Positions 54,215 to 63,382 of a DNA stretch of 64,000 nucleotides are shown in pieces. Source of the DNA: Thalassotalea agarivorans. GTDB taxonomy: Bacteria > Pseudomonadota > Gammaproteobacteria > Enterobacterales > Alteromonadaceae. A program made the translations under genes and the position numbers. Where the stretch lies: assembly GCF_030295955.1 (NCBI RefSeq), contig NZ_AP027363.1, positions 248,001 through 312,000 of the forward strand, written 5' to 3'. Position 1 is the first letter of the stretch, and each line of letters begins with the position of its first letter. The notes beneath the pieces are model-generated. The model was not told the DNA's origin, ran no database searches, and saw nothing but the letters and a program-made list of their open reading frames with translations.

Positions 54215-54757
54215 ATGTCAGACAATAGGCAGCAAGCAGTTAATAAAAGCGTTAAAAAACTAGTTCTCGTTGTATTTGCAATGTTTGGTTTTGGCTTTGC
54301 TTTGGTGCCTTTGTATGACGTGTTTTGTGAGATCACCGGGTTAAATGGCAAAACCTCTGGCGAAGCTGCTCAAGTTTCTACTGCAGGTATCGATGAATCG
54401 AGGGAAGTTACCGTTCAGTTTATTAGCCATTTAGCCAAAGGTATTCCTTGGAAGTTTGAACCTATGGTGCGCGAAATTAAAGTGCACCCCGGCGAAATGA
54501 AAGTGGTTAAGTTCTATGCCCTTAACCAATCAGAACGCGACATTATAGGTCAAGCTGTTCCTTCGGTATCTCCGGGCCAAGCAGCAATCTATTTTCAGAA
54601 AATAGAATGCTTCTGTTTTAATCATCAGCCATTGAATGCGCAACAAGACGTGGAAATGGCATTGCAGTTCTATATCGATCCTGAACTGCCTAAAGATATC
54701 AACATGCTGACCTTGTCGTACACCTTGTACGATATAACGGCGCAAGTTGATTCGTAA
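54215..54757 (+). CDS. ctaG: Cytochrome c oxidase assembly protein CtaG/Cox11
   Basis: A 180-residue copper chaperone that delivers copper to the CuB site. It has one N-terminal membrane segment (about 17-37) followed by a periplasmic domain with the copper-binding motif KIECFCFNHQPL near residue 130. The LVPLYDVFCEITGLNG segment is the family signature. An AGGAGG site precedes the ATG. It lies between ctaD and ctaE, the usual gammaproteobacterial order. Confidence 0.97.
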   Translation: MSDNRQQAVNKSVKKLVLVVFAMFGFGFALVPLYDVFCEITGLNGKTSGEAAQVSTAGIDESREVTVQFISHLAKGIPWKFEPMVREIKVHPGEMKVVKFYALNQSERDIIGQAVPSVSPGQAAIYFQKIECFCFNHQPLNAQQDVEMALQFYIDPELPKDINMLTLSYTLYDITAQVDS

Positions 54758-54772
54758 GATAGGGGAAGAGTT

Positions 54773-55657
54773 GTGACAACAAAAGAATACGAATCGTATT
54801 ACGTACCTGCCCAAAGTCACTGGCCAATTGTTGGCGCCGTGGCACTGTTTTTAATTGCGATTGGTGCAGGTAGCTACGTATCGGGTATGGCTACAGGTGA
54901 AACCACCTTTGGCGCTGTTACCTTGTGGGCCGGCATTGGCGTCATCGTATATATGATGTTTGGCTGGTTTAATAACGTTATTACTGAATCAATGGCAGGT
55001 AAATATAGCCATCAGATGGACAATTCATTCAAGCAAGGGATGAGTTGGTTTATTTTCTCTGAAGTAATGTTCTTTGCTGCCTTTTTTGGCGCATTGTTTT
55101 ACGCCCGCATGTACGCAGTACCTTGGTTAGGTGGTGACGGTAATAATTTAGCGACTAATGAAATACTATGGCCGGAATTTGTTGCTGAATGGCCACTAAT
55201 TAAAACGCCAGATGGCACAGAAACAACAGCTATGGGTTGGTACGGCTTACCACTAATTAATACCCTAATATTGTTGGCGTCATCGGTTACTGCACATTTT
55301 GCTCACGTATCGCTAGAGCAAGAAAAACGTGGACAGTTAAAATTCTGGTTAGGCTTTACCGTTTTACTTGGTGTGATTTTCTTATTCTTGCAAGTCGAAG
55401 AATACATGCACGCCTACTCGGATGAAATGCGCCTTTACTTAACTAGTGGTATATACGGTAACACGTTCTACTTGCTGACTGGCTTCCACGGTATGCATGT
55501 AACGTTAGGTACCATTATGTTGATCGTTATGTTCATTCGTATTTGGAAAGGACATTTCACCAAAGACAACCACTTTGCGTTTCAAGCCGCAAGCTGGTAC
55601 TGGCACTTCGTTGATGTTGTCTGGGTACTACTGTTTGTTTTTGTCTACATTTTGTAG
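54773..55657 (+). CDS. ctaE: Cytochrome c oxidase subunit III
   Basis: A 294-residue membrane protein with seven membrane segments, supporting subunit I in proton pumping and stability. Conserved features include YYVPAQSHWPIVGA, SEVMFFAAFFGALFYAR with the lipid-pocket glutamate, GFHGMHVTLG and WYWHFVDVVWVLLF at the end. It starts at a GTG 15 bp after ctaG, preceded by GGGGAAGAG. Confidence 0.97.
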   Translation: MTTKEYESYYVPAQSHWPIVGAVALFLIAIGAGSYVSGMATGETTFGAVTLWAGIGVIVYMMFGWFNNVITESMAGKYSHQMDNSFKQGMSWFIFSEVMFFAAFFGALFYARMYAVPWLGGDGNNLATNEILWPEFVAEWPLIKTPDGTETTAMGWYGLPLINTLILLASSVTAHFAHVSLEQEKRGQLKFWLGFTVLLGVIFLFLQVEEYMHAYSDEMRLYLTSGIYGNTFYLLTGFHGMHVTLGTIMLIVMFIRIWKGHFTKDNHFAFQAASWYWHFVDVVWVLLFVFVYIL

Positions 55658-55668
55658 CAACAAACAAA

Positions 55669-55878
55669 CTATCTTGGATGGGGGTTAGGTGTAATAACCC
55701 CCGTTAATATCAACACCACAAGTAATAACACGATAGCAGCAGAAAACATCACTCTGCGTCCGATAAATTTGCTCATTGGTGGTTTGTTTGGATTGTTACT
55801 GTTCATCACAAACAAGGCGCGAAACAAGTTAAAAATCATCAACGCAAGTAGCAGTAGAATTAACCCTTTTATCCACAT
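55669..55878 (-). CDS. DUF2909 small membrane protein
   Basis: A 69-residue protein with two membrane segments (about residues 3-20 and 43-62) joined by a short basic loop. It matches the DUF2909 pattern of small twin-membrane-segment proteins encoded in oxidase clusters between subunit III and surf1. A longer in-frame start would overlap surf1; the ATG at 55878 begins MWIKGLILLLL, the family start. It lies convergent with ctaE (11-bp gap) and divergent from surf1. It may aid oxidase assembly, but its function is not established. Confidence 0.82.
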   Translation of the reverse strand: MWIKGLILLLLALMIFNLFRALFVMNSNNPNKPPMSKFIGRRVMFSAAIVLLLVVLILTGVITPNPHPR

Positions 55879-55901
55879 AGTAGAACGTATCCATATTAGT
55901 A

Positions 55902-56627
55902 ATGCTTCAAAACATAGTATCAAAGATTCGCCTTCCTTGGTTATTTTTTACACTAGCCGTAGCGGCTATTTTATTGAATCTGTCCCATTGGCAATATGAA
56001 CGCAGTATTGAAAAGAAAATACGTGAACAAAAGATTAGTCAGTATCAGCAACAGCAGCCCGCAAGCGTAGTAAAAGTTCAGCAGTTAATGGCTGATGATT
56101 TTGACGTCAATGACTTACCTATGCAGGTCACAGGCCACTTCGATAATGAACATGCCTACTTGTTAGATAATCAAACCTTGGAAGGTCGCGTTGGCTACCG
56201 CGTGCTTAAAGTACTAGTGAGCGAAAATGTTAGGGTGTTGGTGAACTTAGGCTGGGTGGCTGCGCCAAAATATCGCGACCAATTGCCAAAAATCGATGCG
56301 ATTGATGGCCAACATACCATACGGGGTCATATTCGTATTATTGAGCAAAACATCACCTTAGCGAATGAAACTCAGCACAATCAATGGCCTATGCGAATTC
56401 AGCAAATAGACTTGGATAAAATATCCTCACTAATCGGTCAAAAACTGTTGCCCTTTGTCCTCTACTTAGATAAAAAAGAAGTATTGGGATACCAAAAAAA
56501 CTGGCAGCCAATTGTCATGCCATGGCAAAAACATCAAGCCTATGCAGTGCAATGGTTCGCGCTAGCAATCGCTTGGCTTAGCTTGATGTGCTGGGCTGCA
56601 TTTCGTCATAACAATAAGAAGCGGTAA
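55902..56627 (+). CDS. SURF1-family oxidase assembly protein
   Basis: A 241-residue protein with two membrane segments, one at each end (about 11-27 and 212-232), enclosing a periplasmic domain. SURF1 helps deliver heme a to subunit I. The landmarks LSHWQYERSIEKK, VNLGWVAAPKYRDQLP and HQAYAVQWFALAIAWL are conserved. It lies 23 bp from the divergent DUF2909 gene and starts the second half of the oxidase cluster. Confidence 0.93.
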   Translation: MLQNIVSKIRLPWLFFTLAVAAILLNLSHWQYERSIEKKIREQKISQYQQQQPASVVKVQQLMADDFDVNDLPMQVTGHFDNEHAYLLDNQTLEGRVGYRVLKVLVSENVRVLVNLGWVAAPKYRDQLPKIDAIDGQHTIRGHIRIIEQNITLANETQHNQWPMRIQQIDLDKISSLIGQKLLPFVLYLDKKEVLGYQKNWQPIVMPWQKHQAYAVQWFALAIAWLSLMCWAAFRHNNKKR

Positions 56628-56631
56628 CCAG

Positions 56632-57186
56632 ATGAATCAACAAGAAAAACAATCTGTAAAAAAATCTCGTAGACAGCTATTAATGCTACTAGCTGTATTT
56701 ATTATTCCTGTTATCGTGGCAAAAATTGCGCTGTCCAATGCATGGTTATCGGAAGCTGTCACCAACAAGGGCGAATTAGTCGATAACATCGAACAGGTGA
56801 TCACCTTTTCCAACGATAAAACAGATGAAAAATGGTTGTTGCTCGTTAAAGTCGACCAGCAATGTGGTGACTACTGCGCGAGTTACATGCAAACCATAGA
56901 AAACACCTACACAGCGTTAGGTAAAGAAATGCCAAGAACAGTGCCAGTTGCACTGGTAGGCGATCAGGATACAGGCGCTTTTACTGCAACACCAAAATGG
57001 TATATGGCTACAAAACAAGCAGACAAAACCGCCTTATTTCAATCGGACTATGTCTATGTTGTTGATCCACTCGGTCGCGTCATCATGCGTCATCACATTC
57101 CTACAAACAGTGAAGCATTACCGGCCATGGGCAAAGCTATCCTCGCTGATATGAAGAAGTTACTGAAGTATTCGAGGATTGGTTAA
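56632..57186 (+). CDS. Membrane-anchored thioredoxin-like protein of the oxidase cluster
   Basis: A 184-residue protein with one N-terminal membrane segment (about 16-34) and a periplasmic domain. QQCGDYCASYM near residue 80 gives a C-x3-C pair, the spacing used by Sco copper chaperones, and VYVVDPLGRVIMRHH looks like the following strand of a thioredoxin fold. The Sco histidine motif is not clearly present. Proteins at this place in gammaproteobacterial cox clusters are uncharacterised. Its stop overlaps the ctaA start (TAATG). A role in copper or thiol chemistry for CuA assembly is inferred. Confidence 0.7.
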   Translation: MNQQEKQSVKKSRRQLLMLLAVFIIPVIVAKIALSNAWLSEAVTNKGELVDNIEQVITFSNDKTDEKWLLLVKVDQQCGDYCASYMQTIENTYTALGKEMPRTVPVALVGDQDTGAFTATPKWYMATKQADKTALFQSDYVYVVDPLGRVIMRHHIPTNSEALPAMGKAILADMKKLLKYSRIG

Positions 57187-58178
57187 TGTTTAATTTAAGA
57201 AAACTGGTCTTTGTTGCCATTTTACTCGCTATTGTTGTTGTCTCGTTGGGCGCTTATACGCGTTTAACCCATGCAGGCTTGGGCTGCCCTGATTGGCCAG
57301 GTTGTTATGGTTTAATCGATGTGCCTGAAACGCCAGAACAAATTGCAGCCGCAGAAAAAGCCTTTCCTGAACGACCTGTAGAACCACAAAAAGCATGGAA
57401 TGAAATGATCCATCGTTATTTTGCCGGAAGCTTAGGCTTGTTGATTGCTTGGATAGCTTTTGTGTCAATTAAAAAACGAGAGTTTGGCTCACCCGTTAAG
57501 TTGCCAATACTATTACTCATTATCGTTACTTTCCAAGCCGTATTAGGTATGTGGACCGTTACCATGAAGCTAATGCCGATAGTGGTTATGGCTCATTTAT
57601 TAGGTGGCTTCACTACGCTGTGTTTGCTGTTTTTACTTTATCTGCGGCTAAACCCTTACCGCATTCGCAGCGGCGATAAAGCTGCGCGTAAATACAAAAA
57701 ATATGCCGGTATCGGCATTCTAATTCTTACTATCCAAATAGCTTTAGGAGGCTGGACGTCGGCCAATTATGCTGCCTTAACTTGTACGGAATTACCTATT
57801 TGCCAAGACGGTTGGGTTGAGCGTATGACTTGGGGTGATAGTTTTGATCCTATACCGCCAGAGCGTGAGACCTATGAGTATGGTTTTTTAACGCACAACG
57901 AGCGTTTAACTATTCATGTCTTTCATCGTATTGGCGCCATCATTACTGCGCTCTATTTAGGCTGGTTGGCACTGATGGTTATGCGACGCTCGCAAACCTA
58001 TTTCTTCAAACAAAGTGCTGGCATTGTTGCGGGGTTACTTGTTATTCAAGTGATGCTTGGCGCGTCAAATGTCTTTTATTCTTTGCCACTGTTTATAGCC
58101 GTTAGTCACAATGTGGTTGCAGCATGCTTGATGATGGCAATGATCGGGCTCACCTATAGCTTGATGCGGAAAACTTAG
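57186..58178 (+). CDS. ctaA: Heme A synthase (Cox15/CtaA)
   Basis: A 330-residue inner-membrane enzyme with eight membrane segments that oxidises heme O to heme A. Conserved features include [21 protein letters not shown] at the first loop, the heme histidines in [28 protein letters not shown] and SHNVVAACL, and [17 protein letters not shown] with the cysteine pair of the second half. It overlaps the upstream gene by one base. Confidence 0.96.
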   Translation: MFNLRKLVFVAILLAIVVVSLGAYTRLTHAGLGCPDWPGCYGLIDVPETPEQIAAAEKAFPERPVEPQKAWNEMIHRYFAGSLGLLIAWIAFVSIKKREFGSPVKLPILLLIIVTFQAVLGMWTVTMKLMPIVVMAHLLGGFTTLCLLFLLYLRLNPYRIRSGDKAARKYKKYAGIGILILTIQIALGGWTSANYAALTCTELPICQDGWVERMTWGDSFDPIPPERETYEYGFLTHNERLTIHVFHRIGAIITALYLGWLALMVMRRSQTYFFKQSAGIVAGLLVIQVMLGASNVFYSLPLFIAVSHNVVAACLMMAMIGLTYSLMRKT

Positions 58179-58188
58179 GAGTAAGATC

Positions 58189-59094
58189 ATGTCAAAATCT
58201 ACCACAGTTAATGTCGTTGCATCTCCTCGCGCAAGTTGGCGTGATTACTATCAAATCACAAAACCACGCGTTGTGGCCTTACTTGTATTAACCGCATTGG
58301 TTGGTATGTGTTTATCTACGCCGGGCGCTATTCCTTGGCAACTGTTGGTTAATAGTATGCTTGGTATTTGGTTATTATCTTCGGCCGCTGCGGCGATTAA
58401 CCATATCGTAGACGAAAAAATAGATGCGGTGATGAAGCGTACCTATAAAAGGCCAATGCCAAACGGCAAAATTACGCCATTTAACGCCATCTTCTTTGCT
58501 TGTATTCTAGCTTTTAGCGGCTTCACATTATTGTATGTGGCGGTTAACCCGTTGACCGCGTGGCTTACTTTATCCGGTTTAGTTGGCTACAGCGTTATCT
58601 ATACCATGTACCTAAAGCGAGCAACGCCACAAAACATTACCATTGGCGGTTTAGCTGGCGCTATCCCTCCATTATTAGGTTGGACGGCAATGACCAATGA
58701 AATACACGGTCATGCGCTATTGCTTGTGCTTATCGTCTTTACTTGGACACCACCACACTTTTGGGCATTAGCTATTCATCGCAGAGACGACTATGCCAAG
58801 GTCAATATTCCTATGTTGCCTGTAACACATGGTATTGAATTCACTAAAACACAGGTATTGTTATATACCATCTTGTTGTTTGTCGTTTGTTTGATCCCAT
58901 ATTTGGTTGGCATGAGTAATTGGCTGTATTTAGTTAGTGCGGTGGTGCTTAACAGTATCTTTTTCGCCTATGCCTGGAAGCTTAAGTTTTATCCGGAAGA
59001 AAGCACAGCGATGGATACCTTTAAGTTTTCTATTGTGCATTTAATGCTTTTGTTTATCATGCTGCTGCTCGATCATTATTTATTACCGGTGTAA
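58189..59094 (+). CDS. ctaB: Protoheme IX farnesyltransferase (heme O synthase)
   Basis: A 301-residue membrane prenyltransferase of the UbiA family that adds farnesyl to heme B, giving heme O for CtaA. The first aspartate-rich motif is [15 protein letters not shown] near residue 70, and [20 protein letters not shown] is the heme-synthase signature. It lies 10 bp after ctaA, so the two heme A enzymes are made together. Confidence 0.97.
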   Translation: MSKSTTVNVVASPRASWRDYYQITKPRVVALLVLTALVGMCLSTPGAIPWQLLVNSMLGIWLLSSAAAAINHIVDEKIDAVMKRTYKRPMPNGKITPFNAIFFACILAFSGFTLLYVAVNPLTAWLTLSGLVGYSVIYTMYLKRATPQNITIGGLAGAIPPLLGWTAMTNEIHGHALLLVLIVFTWTPPHFWALAIHRRDDYAKVNIPMLPVTHGIEFTKTQVLLYTILLFVVCLIPYLVGMSNWLYLVSAVVLNSIFFAYAWKLKFYPEESTAMDTFKFSIVHLMLLFIMLLLDHYLLPV

Positions 59095-59097
59095 CTT

Positions 59098-59730
59098 GTG
59101 AAGAAACTGCTTTACGTCATTCTTGCGCTTACCGCTGCCATTTTAGGTGCTGTGGTTTTTAATCAATTGTCGCAAAAACCAAAGCCCACACACGCGCTTT
59201 TTTACGAAACACCACGCGCGGTATCGGCGTTTGCATTAACCGATCATTTAGGTCACACACTCGATAAATCTTGGCTGGAAGGGCATTGGACCTTCGTCTT
59301 TTTAGGCTACACCTCGTGCCCAGATATATGCCCAGCAACGTTGCAGAATTTGAATTTTGCTTATCCTAAGTTGAAGCAAATAGACGATCGCGCACGTATT
59401 GCTTTAATGTCAGTAGACCCGTTGCGTGACACAGCGGAAAAATTAGCACTGTATATTAATTACTTTAATCCTGAGTTTGTCGCCATGACCGGCGACCACG
59501 CCACACTTTACCCGTTAGCCCGCGAAATGGGCATGATGTATTCCATAGTCGACACCGTACAAGAATCATATTATACCGTCGACCATAGCGCTTCTGTGGT
59601 ACTGTTTAACCCCGCGGGCAATATTGCTGCGGTGTTTAAAACCAAACATGCACTTGGTGAAATCCCTACGGTTAATCCAGCCGATGTGGTGGAAGATTTT
59701 GATCGCATCGTTGCTTTGTCTGAAGGCTAG
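59098..59730 (+). CDS. SCO1/SenC-family copper chaperone
   Basis: A 210-residue membrane-anchored thioredoxin-fold protein that inserts copper into the CuA site. The N-terminal membrane segment (about 4-22) is followed by the motif YTSCPDICPATL (C-x3-C) near residue 77 and the third ligand histidine in VDHSASVVL near 161. It begins with a GTG 3 bp after ctaB. It ends the oxidase cluster. Confidence 0.95.
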   Translation: MKKLLYVILALTAAILGAVVFNQLSQKPKPTHALFYETPRAVSAFALTDHLGHTLDKSWLEGHWTFVFLGYTSCPDICPATLQNLNFAYPKLKQIDDRARIALMSVDPLRDTAEKLALYINYFNPEFVAMTGDHATLYPLAREMGMMYSIVDTVQESYYTVDHSASVVLFNPAGNIAAVFKTKHALGEIPTVNPADVVEDFDRIVALSEG

Positions 59731-59801
59731 TTTGCCGCATTGACCATTGCTCGACCCTTATCTAGGCTTAAATCATTCTAACGTTTCGGTTTGGAGATTT
59801 T

Positions 59802-60215
59802 ATGCGCTTAATATTGGCTTTGTTCATACTTGGCTTTCCTGTCATTGCTTTGGCACAAACGCCTTTCGGTAAATGGAAAACCATTGATGATGATACCGGT
59901 GAAGCTAAATCCATCGTCGAGATTTATCAAAAAGATGGCAAGCTTTATGGCAAGATAGCCGACTTGCTTCAAAAACCTAACGATACCCTTTGTGATAAAT
60001 GCCAAGGCGACCTAAAAGATAAGGTGCTTGTTGGTATGGATATTATTTACGCTATGGAACAAGATGGTGACAAATATAGCGAGGGTGAGATTATGGACCC
60101 TGAAAACGGTAAGTATTACGACTGCAAGTTGTGGCTTGATGACAAAAATACGCTTAAGGTCAGAGGCTACATTGGGTTTTTCTACCGCACTCAAACGTGG
60201 TACAGAACAGAATAA
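59802..60215 (+). CDS. DUF2147 exported protein
   Basis: A 137-residue protein with a signal peptide (residues 1-18, MRLILALFILGFPVIALA) and a DUF2147 domain. Landmarks are PFGKWKTIDDDTGEAKSIVEI, a CDKC pair, and GKYYDCKLWLDD, followed by VRGYIGFFYRTQTW. The function of the family is not known. It stands alone after the oxidase cluster, 71 bp from sco, and is followed by the first GC-rich motif/terminator/heptad element. Confidence 0.9.
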   Translation: MRLILALFILGFPVIALAQTPFGKWKTIDDDTGEAKSIVEIYQKDGKLYGKIADLLQKPNDTLCDKCQGDLKDKVLVGMDIIYAMEQDGDKYSEGEIMDPENGKYYDCKLWLDDKNTLKVRGYIGFFYRTQTWYRTE

Positions 60216-60220
60216 AAACA

Positions 60221-60233
60221 GCTGCGTGCTGCG
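60221..60233 (+). repeat. GCTGCGTGCTGCG motif, copy 1
   Basis: This 13-mer lies 5 bases after the DUF2147 stop. The identical 13-mer occurs at 63250, also just after a stop codon and just before a terminator and heptad array. Confidence 0.8.
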
Positions 60234-60256
60234 ATTAATGAGCTGCGAGCAAAAAC

Positions 60257-60290
60257 AAAAAAGCCAGTTGAGATTTAAACTGGCTTTTTT
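60257..60290. terminator. Terminator of composite element 1
   Basis: AAAAAAGCCAGTT and AACTGGCTTTTTT form a 13-bp stem around an 8-base loop. It can act in both directions and shares its GCCAGTT core with the terminator of element 2. Confidence 0.92.
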
Positions 60291-60302
60291 AGTCTTATTT
60301 TC

Positions 60303-60361
60303 GAAGCCCGAAGCCCGAAGCCCGAAGCCCGAAGCCCGAAGCCCGAAGCCCGAAGCCCGAA
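60303..60361. repeat. GAAGCCC heptad array, 8 copies
   Basis: Eight perfect tandem copies of GAAGCCC plus a trailing GAA. The array ends 3 bases before the stop codon of the convergent deacetylase gene. It is not a CRISPR, because there are no spacers. Confidence 0.97.
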
Positions 60362-60364
60362 ATG

Positions 60365-61414
60365 CTATAAGTGATACCAACTTCCATCTTCTTTCAAAAT
60401 AAACCAAGGCTTTGAATACCAATAGTATCGACCTGGCTTACTAATGCTCGGTGCGGTGCAATTACAACGTTGGCGACCTGGCGGCAATGGGGCGCTAAAG
60501 TCTATGCGAAATTGATTGTCGCTGATCCAATTAATTTTCTGTTTACCAAGACCAGAGATAAAACACGCCACCATAGATTTATAGAAATCATCCACTTCTA
60601 ACGTAAAAGTAACCGATTGTGTTTCACCCACTTTATAGAGCGTATTAGCTTGTTCGCCTTCAAGCGAGATATTAAAAGCCAATGAATTTAATTTATCGCG
60701 CAAGGGGCGCAGTTTGTCATAAGGCTTAGAGGCGGGAAAGCGAGGAATAGAGCTTAAATCAGTGTTCAAACCTACGGCACCAGACTGCTGCGATAATGAA
60801 ACAAAACCCTCATCTAGCAGCGCTTTTTGCATATTCGGCACATATTCACCATAGGGGTAGGCAAAGTACTTCCAGGTTTGGCCGGTTTCATCCAAAATCT
60901 TTTGCTCCGCTTGTTTTAGTTTGTCAATGTACTGAGCAGTCCACGCAGACTCTTCCATGCCATCTGAAATGCGCGCCATCGAATCGTGTTCCCAACCATG
61001 GTTGGCAATTATCGCGCCTTCATCACCCATTTTCTTGAGTTGCTGCCAAGACAAATAGGATTTAGAACCTCGGTTCACAATGCCAGGATTAACGAAGATG
61101 GTGTAAGGGTAGTTATATTTTTTAAGGATAGGTACGCCATTTTCCAATATGTCGGTATAAGCGTCATCAAAAGTAATGACAACGGTTTTGTCTTCCAACG
61201 CTTCTCCCTTCTTCAGACGTTCAACCATCTCAGACAGGGCAATCACTTTAAAATCGTTGTCTTTAAGAAATTGCATGTGTTTTTCAAACTGCGCTGGCGA
61301 TATACTGGTGCTTGCAGGCGTACTATCACTAACATGGTGATATTGCAGAATGACCGATGCAAATGTTGCTGGCGAAAGCGCAATAAGCCAAAGAGAGAGC
61401 AACAGGGATTTCAT
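60365..61414 (-). CDS. Secreted polysaccharide deacetylase (PgaB/IcaB-like NodB domain)
   Basis: A 349-residue protein with a signal peptide (residues 1-19, ending TFA) and a NodB domain: VILQYHHVS at the start, VITFDDAYTDI near residue 80, and the metal histidines in ANHGWEHDSM. The YAYPYGEY-type motif is seen as YFAYPYGEYV. The C-terminal 100 residues form a beta-rich region with cysteines. It probably deacetylates an exported polysaccharide such as a PNAG-type polymer. It is separate from the EPS locus by 36 kb. The stop codon lies 3 bases from the heptad array. Confidence 0.88.
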   Translation of the reverse strand: MKSLLLSLWLIALSPATFASVILQYHHVSDSTPASTSISPAQFEKHMQFLKDNDFKVIALSEMVERLKKGEALEDKTVVITFDDAYTDILENGVPILKKYNYPYTIFVNPGIVNRGSKSYLSWQQLKKMGDEGAIIANHGWEHDSMARISDGMEESAWTAQYIDKLKQAEQKILDETGQTWKYFAYPYGEYVPNMQKALLDEGFVSLSQQSGAVGLNTDLSSIPRFPASKPYDKLRPLRDKLNSLAFNISLEGEQANTLYKVGETQSVTFTLEVDDFYKSMVACFISGLGKQKINWISDNQFRIDFSAPLPPGRQRCNCTAPSISKPGRYYWYSKPWFILKEDGSWYHL

Positions 61415-61480
61415 GTGTATTCCTTAAAAATAAACGGCACTATAAAAATATATAACTTAAACAGCTAGATAGGAAATTAT

Positions 61481-62827
61481 TTGTTAAATAAGTCAGAGAT
61501 AAGCTTGCACAAACAGCTATTAACCTTAGCGATTCCGATGATCTTATCGAATATCACTGTACCCCTGCTAGGCTTGGTGGATACAGCTGTTTTAGGGCAT
61601 TTATCGCAGCCTTACTTTCTTGGAGGAAGTACGATAGGTGTGATGCTAATCACCTTTGTTACTTGGTTGTGTGGCTTTTTACGCATGTCTACTACTGGGC
61701 TAGCGGCACAGGCCTATGGCAAGCAAAATAATGAAGAAAATACTTATGTCTTGTTCAGAGGTATTGTTGTCGCACTGGCTATTGGATTAGCGGTTATCGT
61801 ATTGCAAATTCCGTTTATTAGTTCAGGTTTACTGATTGCGGGAGGCAGTGAACAAGTTCAGTTTTATGCCCATCAATATGCCAGCATTCGTGTCTATGGC
61901 TTGCCGGCGGCACTCGCCAATTTAGTGATTTTAGGCTGGCTTTTAGGCAACCACAAAGCGAAAGCCGTGATGTGGTTATTGATATTAACCAATTCGGTTA
62001 ATCTAATATTAGATATCTTGTTTGTTGTGGTGTTTGATTGGCAGGTAAAAGGTGTAGCTTGGGCAACATTGATCGCTGAATATTCGGGGTTCTTAGTCGC
62101 TGCGATTTATATTTTTAGACTTAAACGCACTCAAAATACCGAAGTATCGCTGTCGCTATTTAAGAAAGTCGCTGAGCTTAAATCGCTGACCACGTATTTT
62201 AAATTAAACGGCGACATTTTAGTGCGTACGATTTGCCTGCAAATAAGCTTTTACTTTATTACTTTTCAAGGGGCCAGATTAGGTGATGTAGTGGTCGCTA
62301 CCAACGCCATATTAATGAACTTCATATTACTCATCTCATTTGGGTTAGATGGCATCGCCAATGCGGCAGAAGCGATGGCGGGTAAAGCCTATGGAGAGTC
62401 TGCGAAAGCCAAATTAAAACAAGTTGTTACAACATCTTTGTGGTGGACGGGTATGCTAGCTATAGTGTATTCGTTAATGTTTGTTTTTGCAGGGGAAGCC
62501 ATTGTTGGCTTGTTGTCGGATATCGATAGCATCATCGCATATGCAGACGATTACTTGTGGTGGATGGTGATCATACCACTATTTGCTTGTTGGTGTTTCC
62601 TATTTGATGGAATATATATAGGGTTGATGCAAGTTAAAGTGATGAGAAACACTATGGCGTTAGCCACTTTTGCGGTGTTTTTCCCTGCTTGGTACTTAAC
62701 TTCATCATGGGGAAATCATGCATTGTGGTTCGCTATGTCGATGTTTATGCTGTCTCGTAGCGTATTTTTATGGTGGCATTACCGATTTAAACTGTTTGAA
62801 CAACTATCTTTTAAGGCCGAAACATGA
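61481..62827 (+). CDS. MATE-family efflux transporter, DinF-like
   Basis: A 448-residue protein with 12 membrane segments of the multidrug and toxin extrusion family, DinF branch. Landmarks are LAIPMILSNITVPLLGLVDTAVLGHL, FLRMSTTGLAAQAYG and GLDGIANAAEAMAGKAYG. The start is a TTG at 61481, preceded by AGGAA at suitable distance. No LexA box was found upstream, although dinF is part of the SOS regulon in Escherichia coli. It is coupled to the next gene by a 4-bp overlap. The substrate is unknown. Confidence 0.9.
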   Translation: MLNKSEISLHKQLLTLAIPMILSNITVPLLGLVDTAVLGHLSQPYFLGGSTIGVMLITFVTWLCGFLRMSTTGLAAQAYGKQNNEENTYVLFRGIVVALAIGLAVIVLQIPFISSGLLIAGGSEQVQFYAHQYASIRVYGLPAALANLVILGWLLGNHKAKAVMWLLILTNSVNLILDILFVVVFDWQVKGVAWATLIAEYSGFLVAAIYIFRLKRTQNTEVSLSLFKKVAELKSLTTYFKLNGDILVRTICLQISFYFITFQGARLGDVVVATNAILMNFILLISFGLDGIANAAEAMAGKAYGESAKAKLKQVVTTSLWWTGMLAIVYSLMFVFAGEAIVGLLSDIDSIIAYADDYLWWMVIIPLFACWCFLFDGIYIGLMQVKVMRNTMALATFAVFFPAWYLTSSWGNHALWFAMSMFMLSRSVFLWWHYRFKLFEQLSFKAET

Positions 62828-63246
62828 ATGTTCAATTAGCAGACGAAACTACGTCTTTAGTACAAATAGCGCAGGTATTACATGAATTGCGCCCCCAATT
62901 TTCAGCAGAGAATATCCAAAGCCAAATCAAAGAACAAATGGCCGATGGTTATCAAATTGCCTATGTAGAAGAGGCCGGGGAAGTCCTTTCGGTAGCAGGT
63001 TTTGTATTTGGCAAAAAGCTTGCCTGGGGTAAGCACATATACGTCGATGACTTTGTTACCACACAAGATCAACAATCAATGGGGGCAGGTAAGTACTTGC
63101 TTGATTGGTTAAAACAGCATGCAAGAGATCACGGCTGTCAGCAATTGCATTTAGACTCAGGCGTACAACGATATATGGCGCACAAATTCTATTTACGAGA
63201 AGGATTTATTATTGCTAGCCATCACTTCTCGGTATCACCTTTATAG
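62824..63246 (+). CDS. GNAT-family N-acetyltransferase
   Basis: A 140-residue GNAT protein. The acetyl-CoA-binding motif A is seen as TTQDQQSMGAGKYLLDWLKQHA near residue 80 (the pyrophosphate loop is less regular than the usual QxxGxG/A), with IYVDDFVT before it and MAHKFYLREGFI after it. It overlaps the MATE gene by 4 bp and is probably translated with it. The acceptor is unknown. Confidence 0.85.
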   Translation: MNVQLADETTSLVQIAQVLHELRPQFSAENIQSQIKEQMADGYQIAYVEEAGEVLSVAGFVFGKKLAWGKHIYVDDFVTTQDQQSMGAGKYLLDWLKQHARDHGCQQLHLDSGVQRYMAHKFYLREGFIIASHHFSVSPL

Positions 63247-63249
63247 AAT

Positions 63250-63262
63250 GCTGCGTGCTGCG
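63250..63262 (+). repeat. GCTGCGTGCTGCG motif, copy 2
   Basis: Identical to 60221-60233 and likewise placed a few bases after a plus-strand stop codon. Confidence 0.8.
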
Positions 63263-63285
63263 GGATGTTAGCCGCGAGTAAAACG

Positions 63286-63320
63286 AAAAACGCCAGTTGA
63301 AAGCTCAACTGGCGTTTTTT
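63286..63320. terminator. Terminator of composite element 2
   Basis: AAAAACGCCAGTTGA and TCAACTGGCGTTTTT form a perfect 15-bp stem with an AAGC loop. It can end both the GNAT gene and nfuA. Confidence 0.94.
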
Positions 63321-63330
63321 ATTCTGTTAG

Positions 63331-63382
63331 GAAGCCCGAAGCCCGAAGCCCGAAGCCCGAAGCCCGAAGCCCGAAGCCCGAA
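63331..63382. repeat. GAAGCCC heptad array, 7 copies
   Basis: Seven perfect tandem copies of GAAGCCC plus a trailing GAA that directly abuts the nfuA stop codon (63383-63385). The same heptad forms the array at 60303. Confidence 0.97.

Noticed and set aside
60303-60361. Possible CRISPR or minisatellite-coded protein in the GAAGCCC array
   Set aside because: Repeats are 7 bp with no spacers, so it is not a CRISPR. The minus-strand frame across it (60012-60422) has no start signal and overlaps the ends of two real genes.
61415-61480. SOS box before the dinF-like gene
   Set aside because: No CTGT-N8-ACAG or near match is present in the short upstream region.
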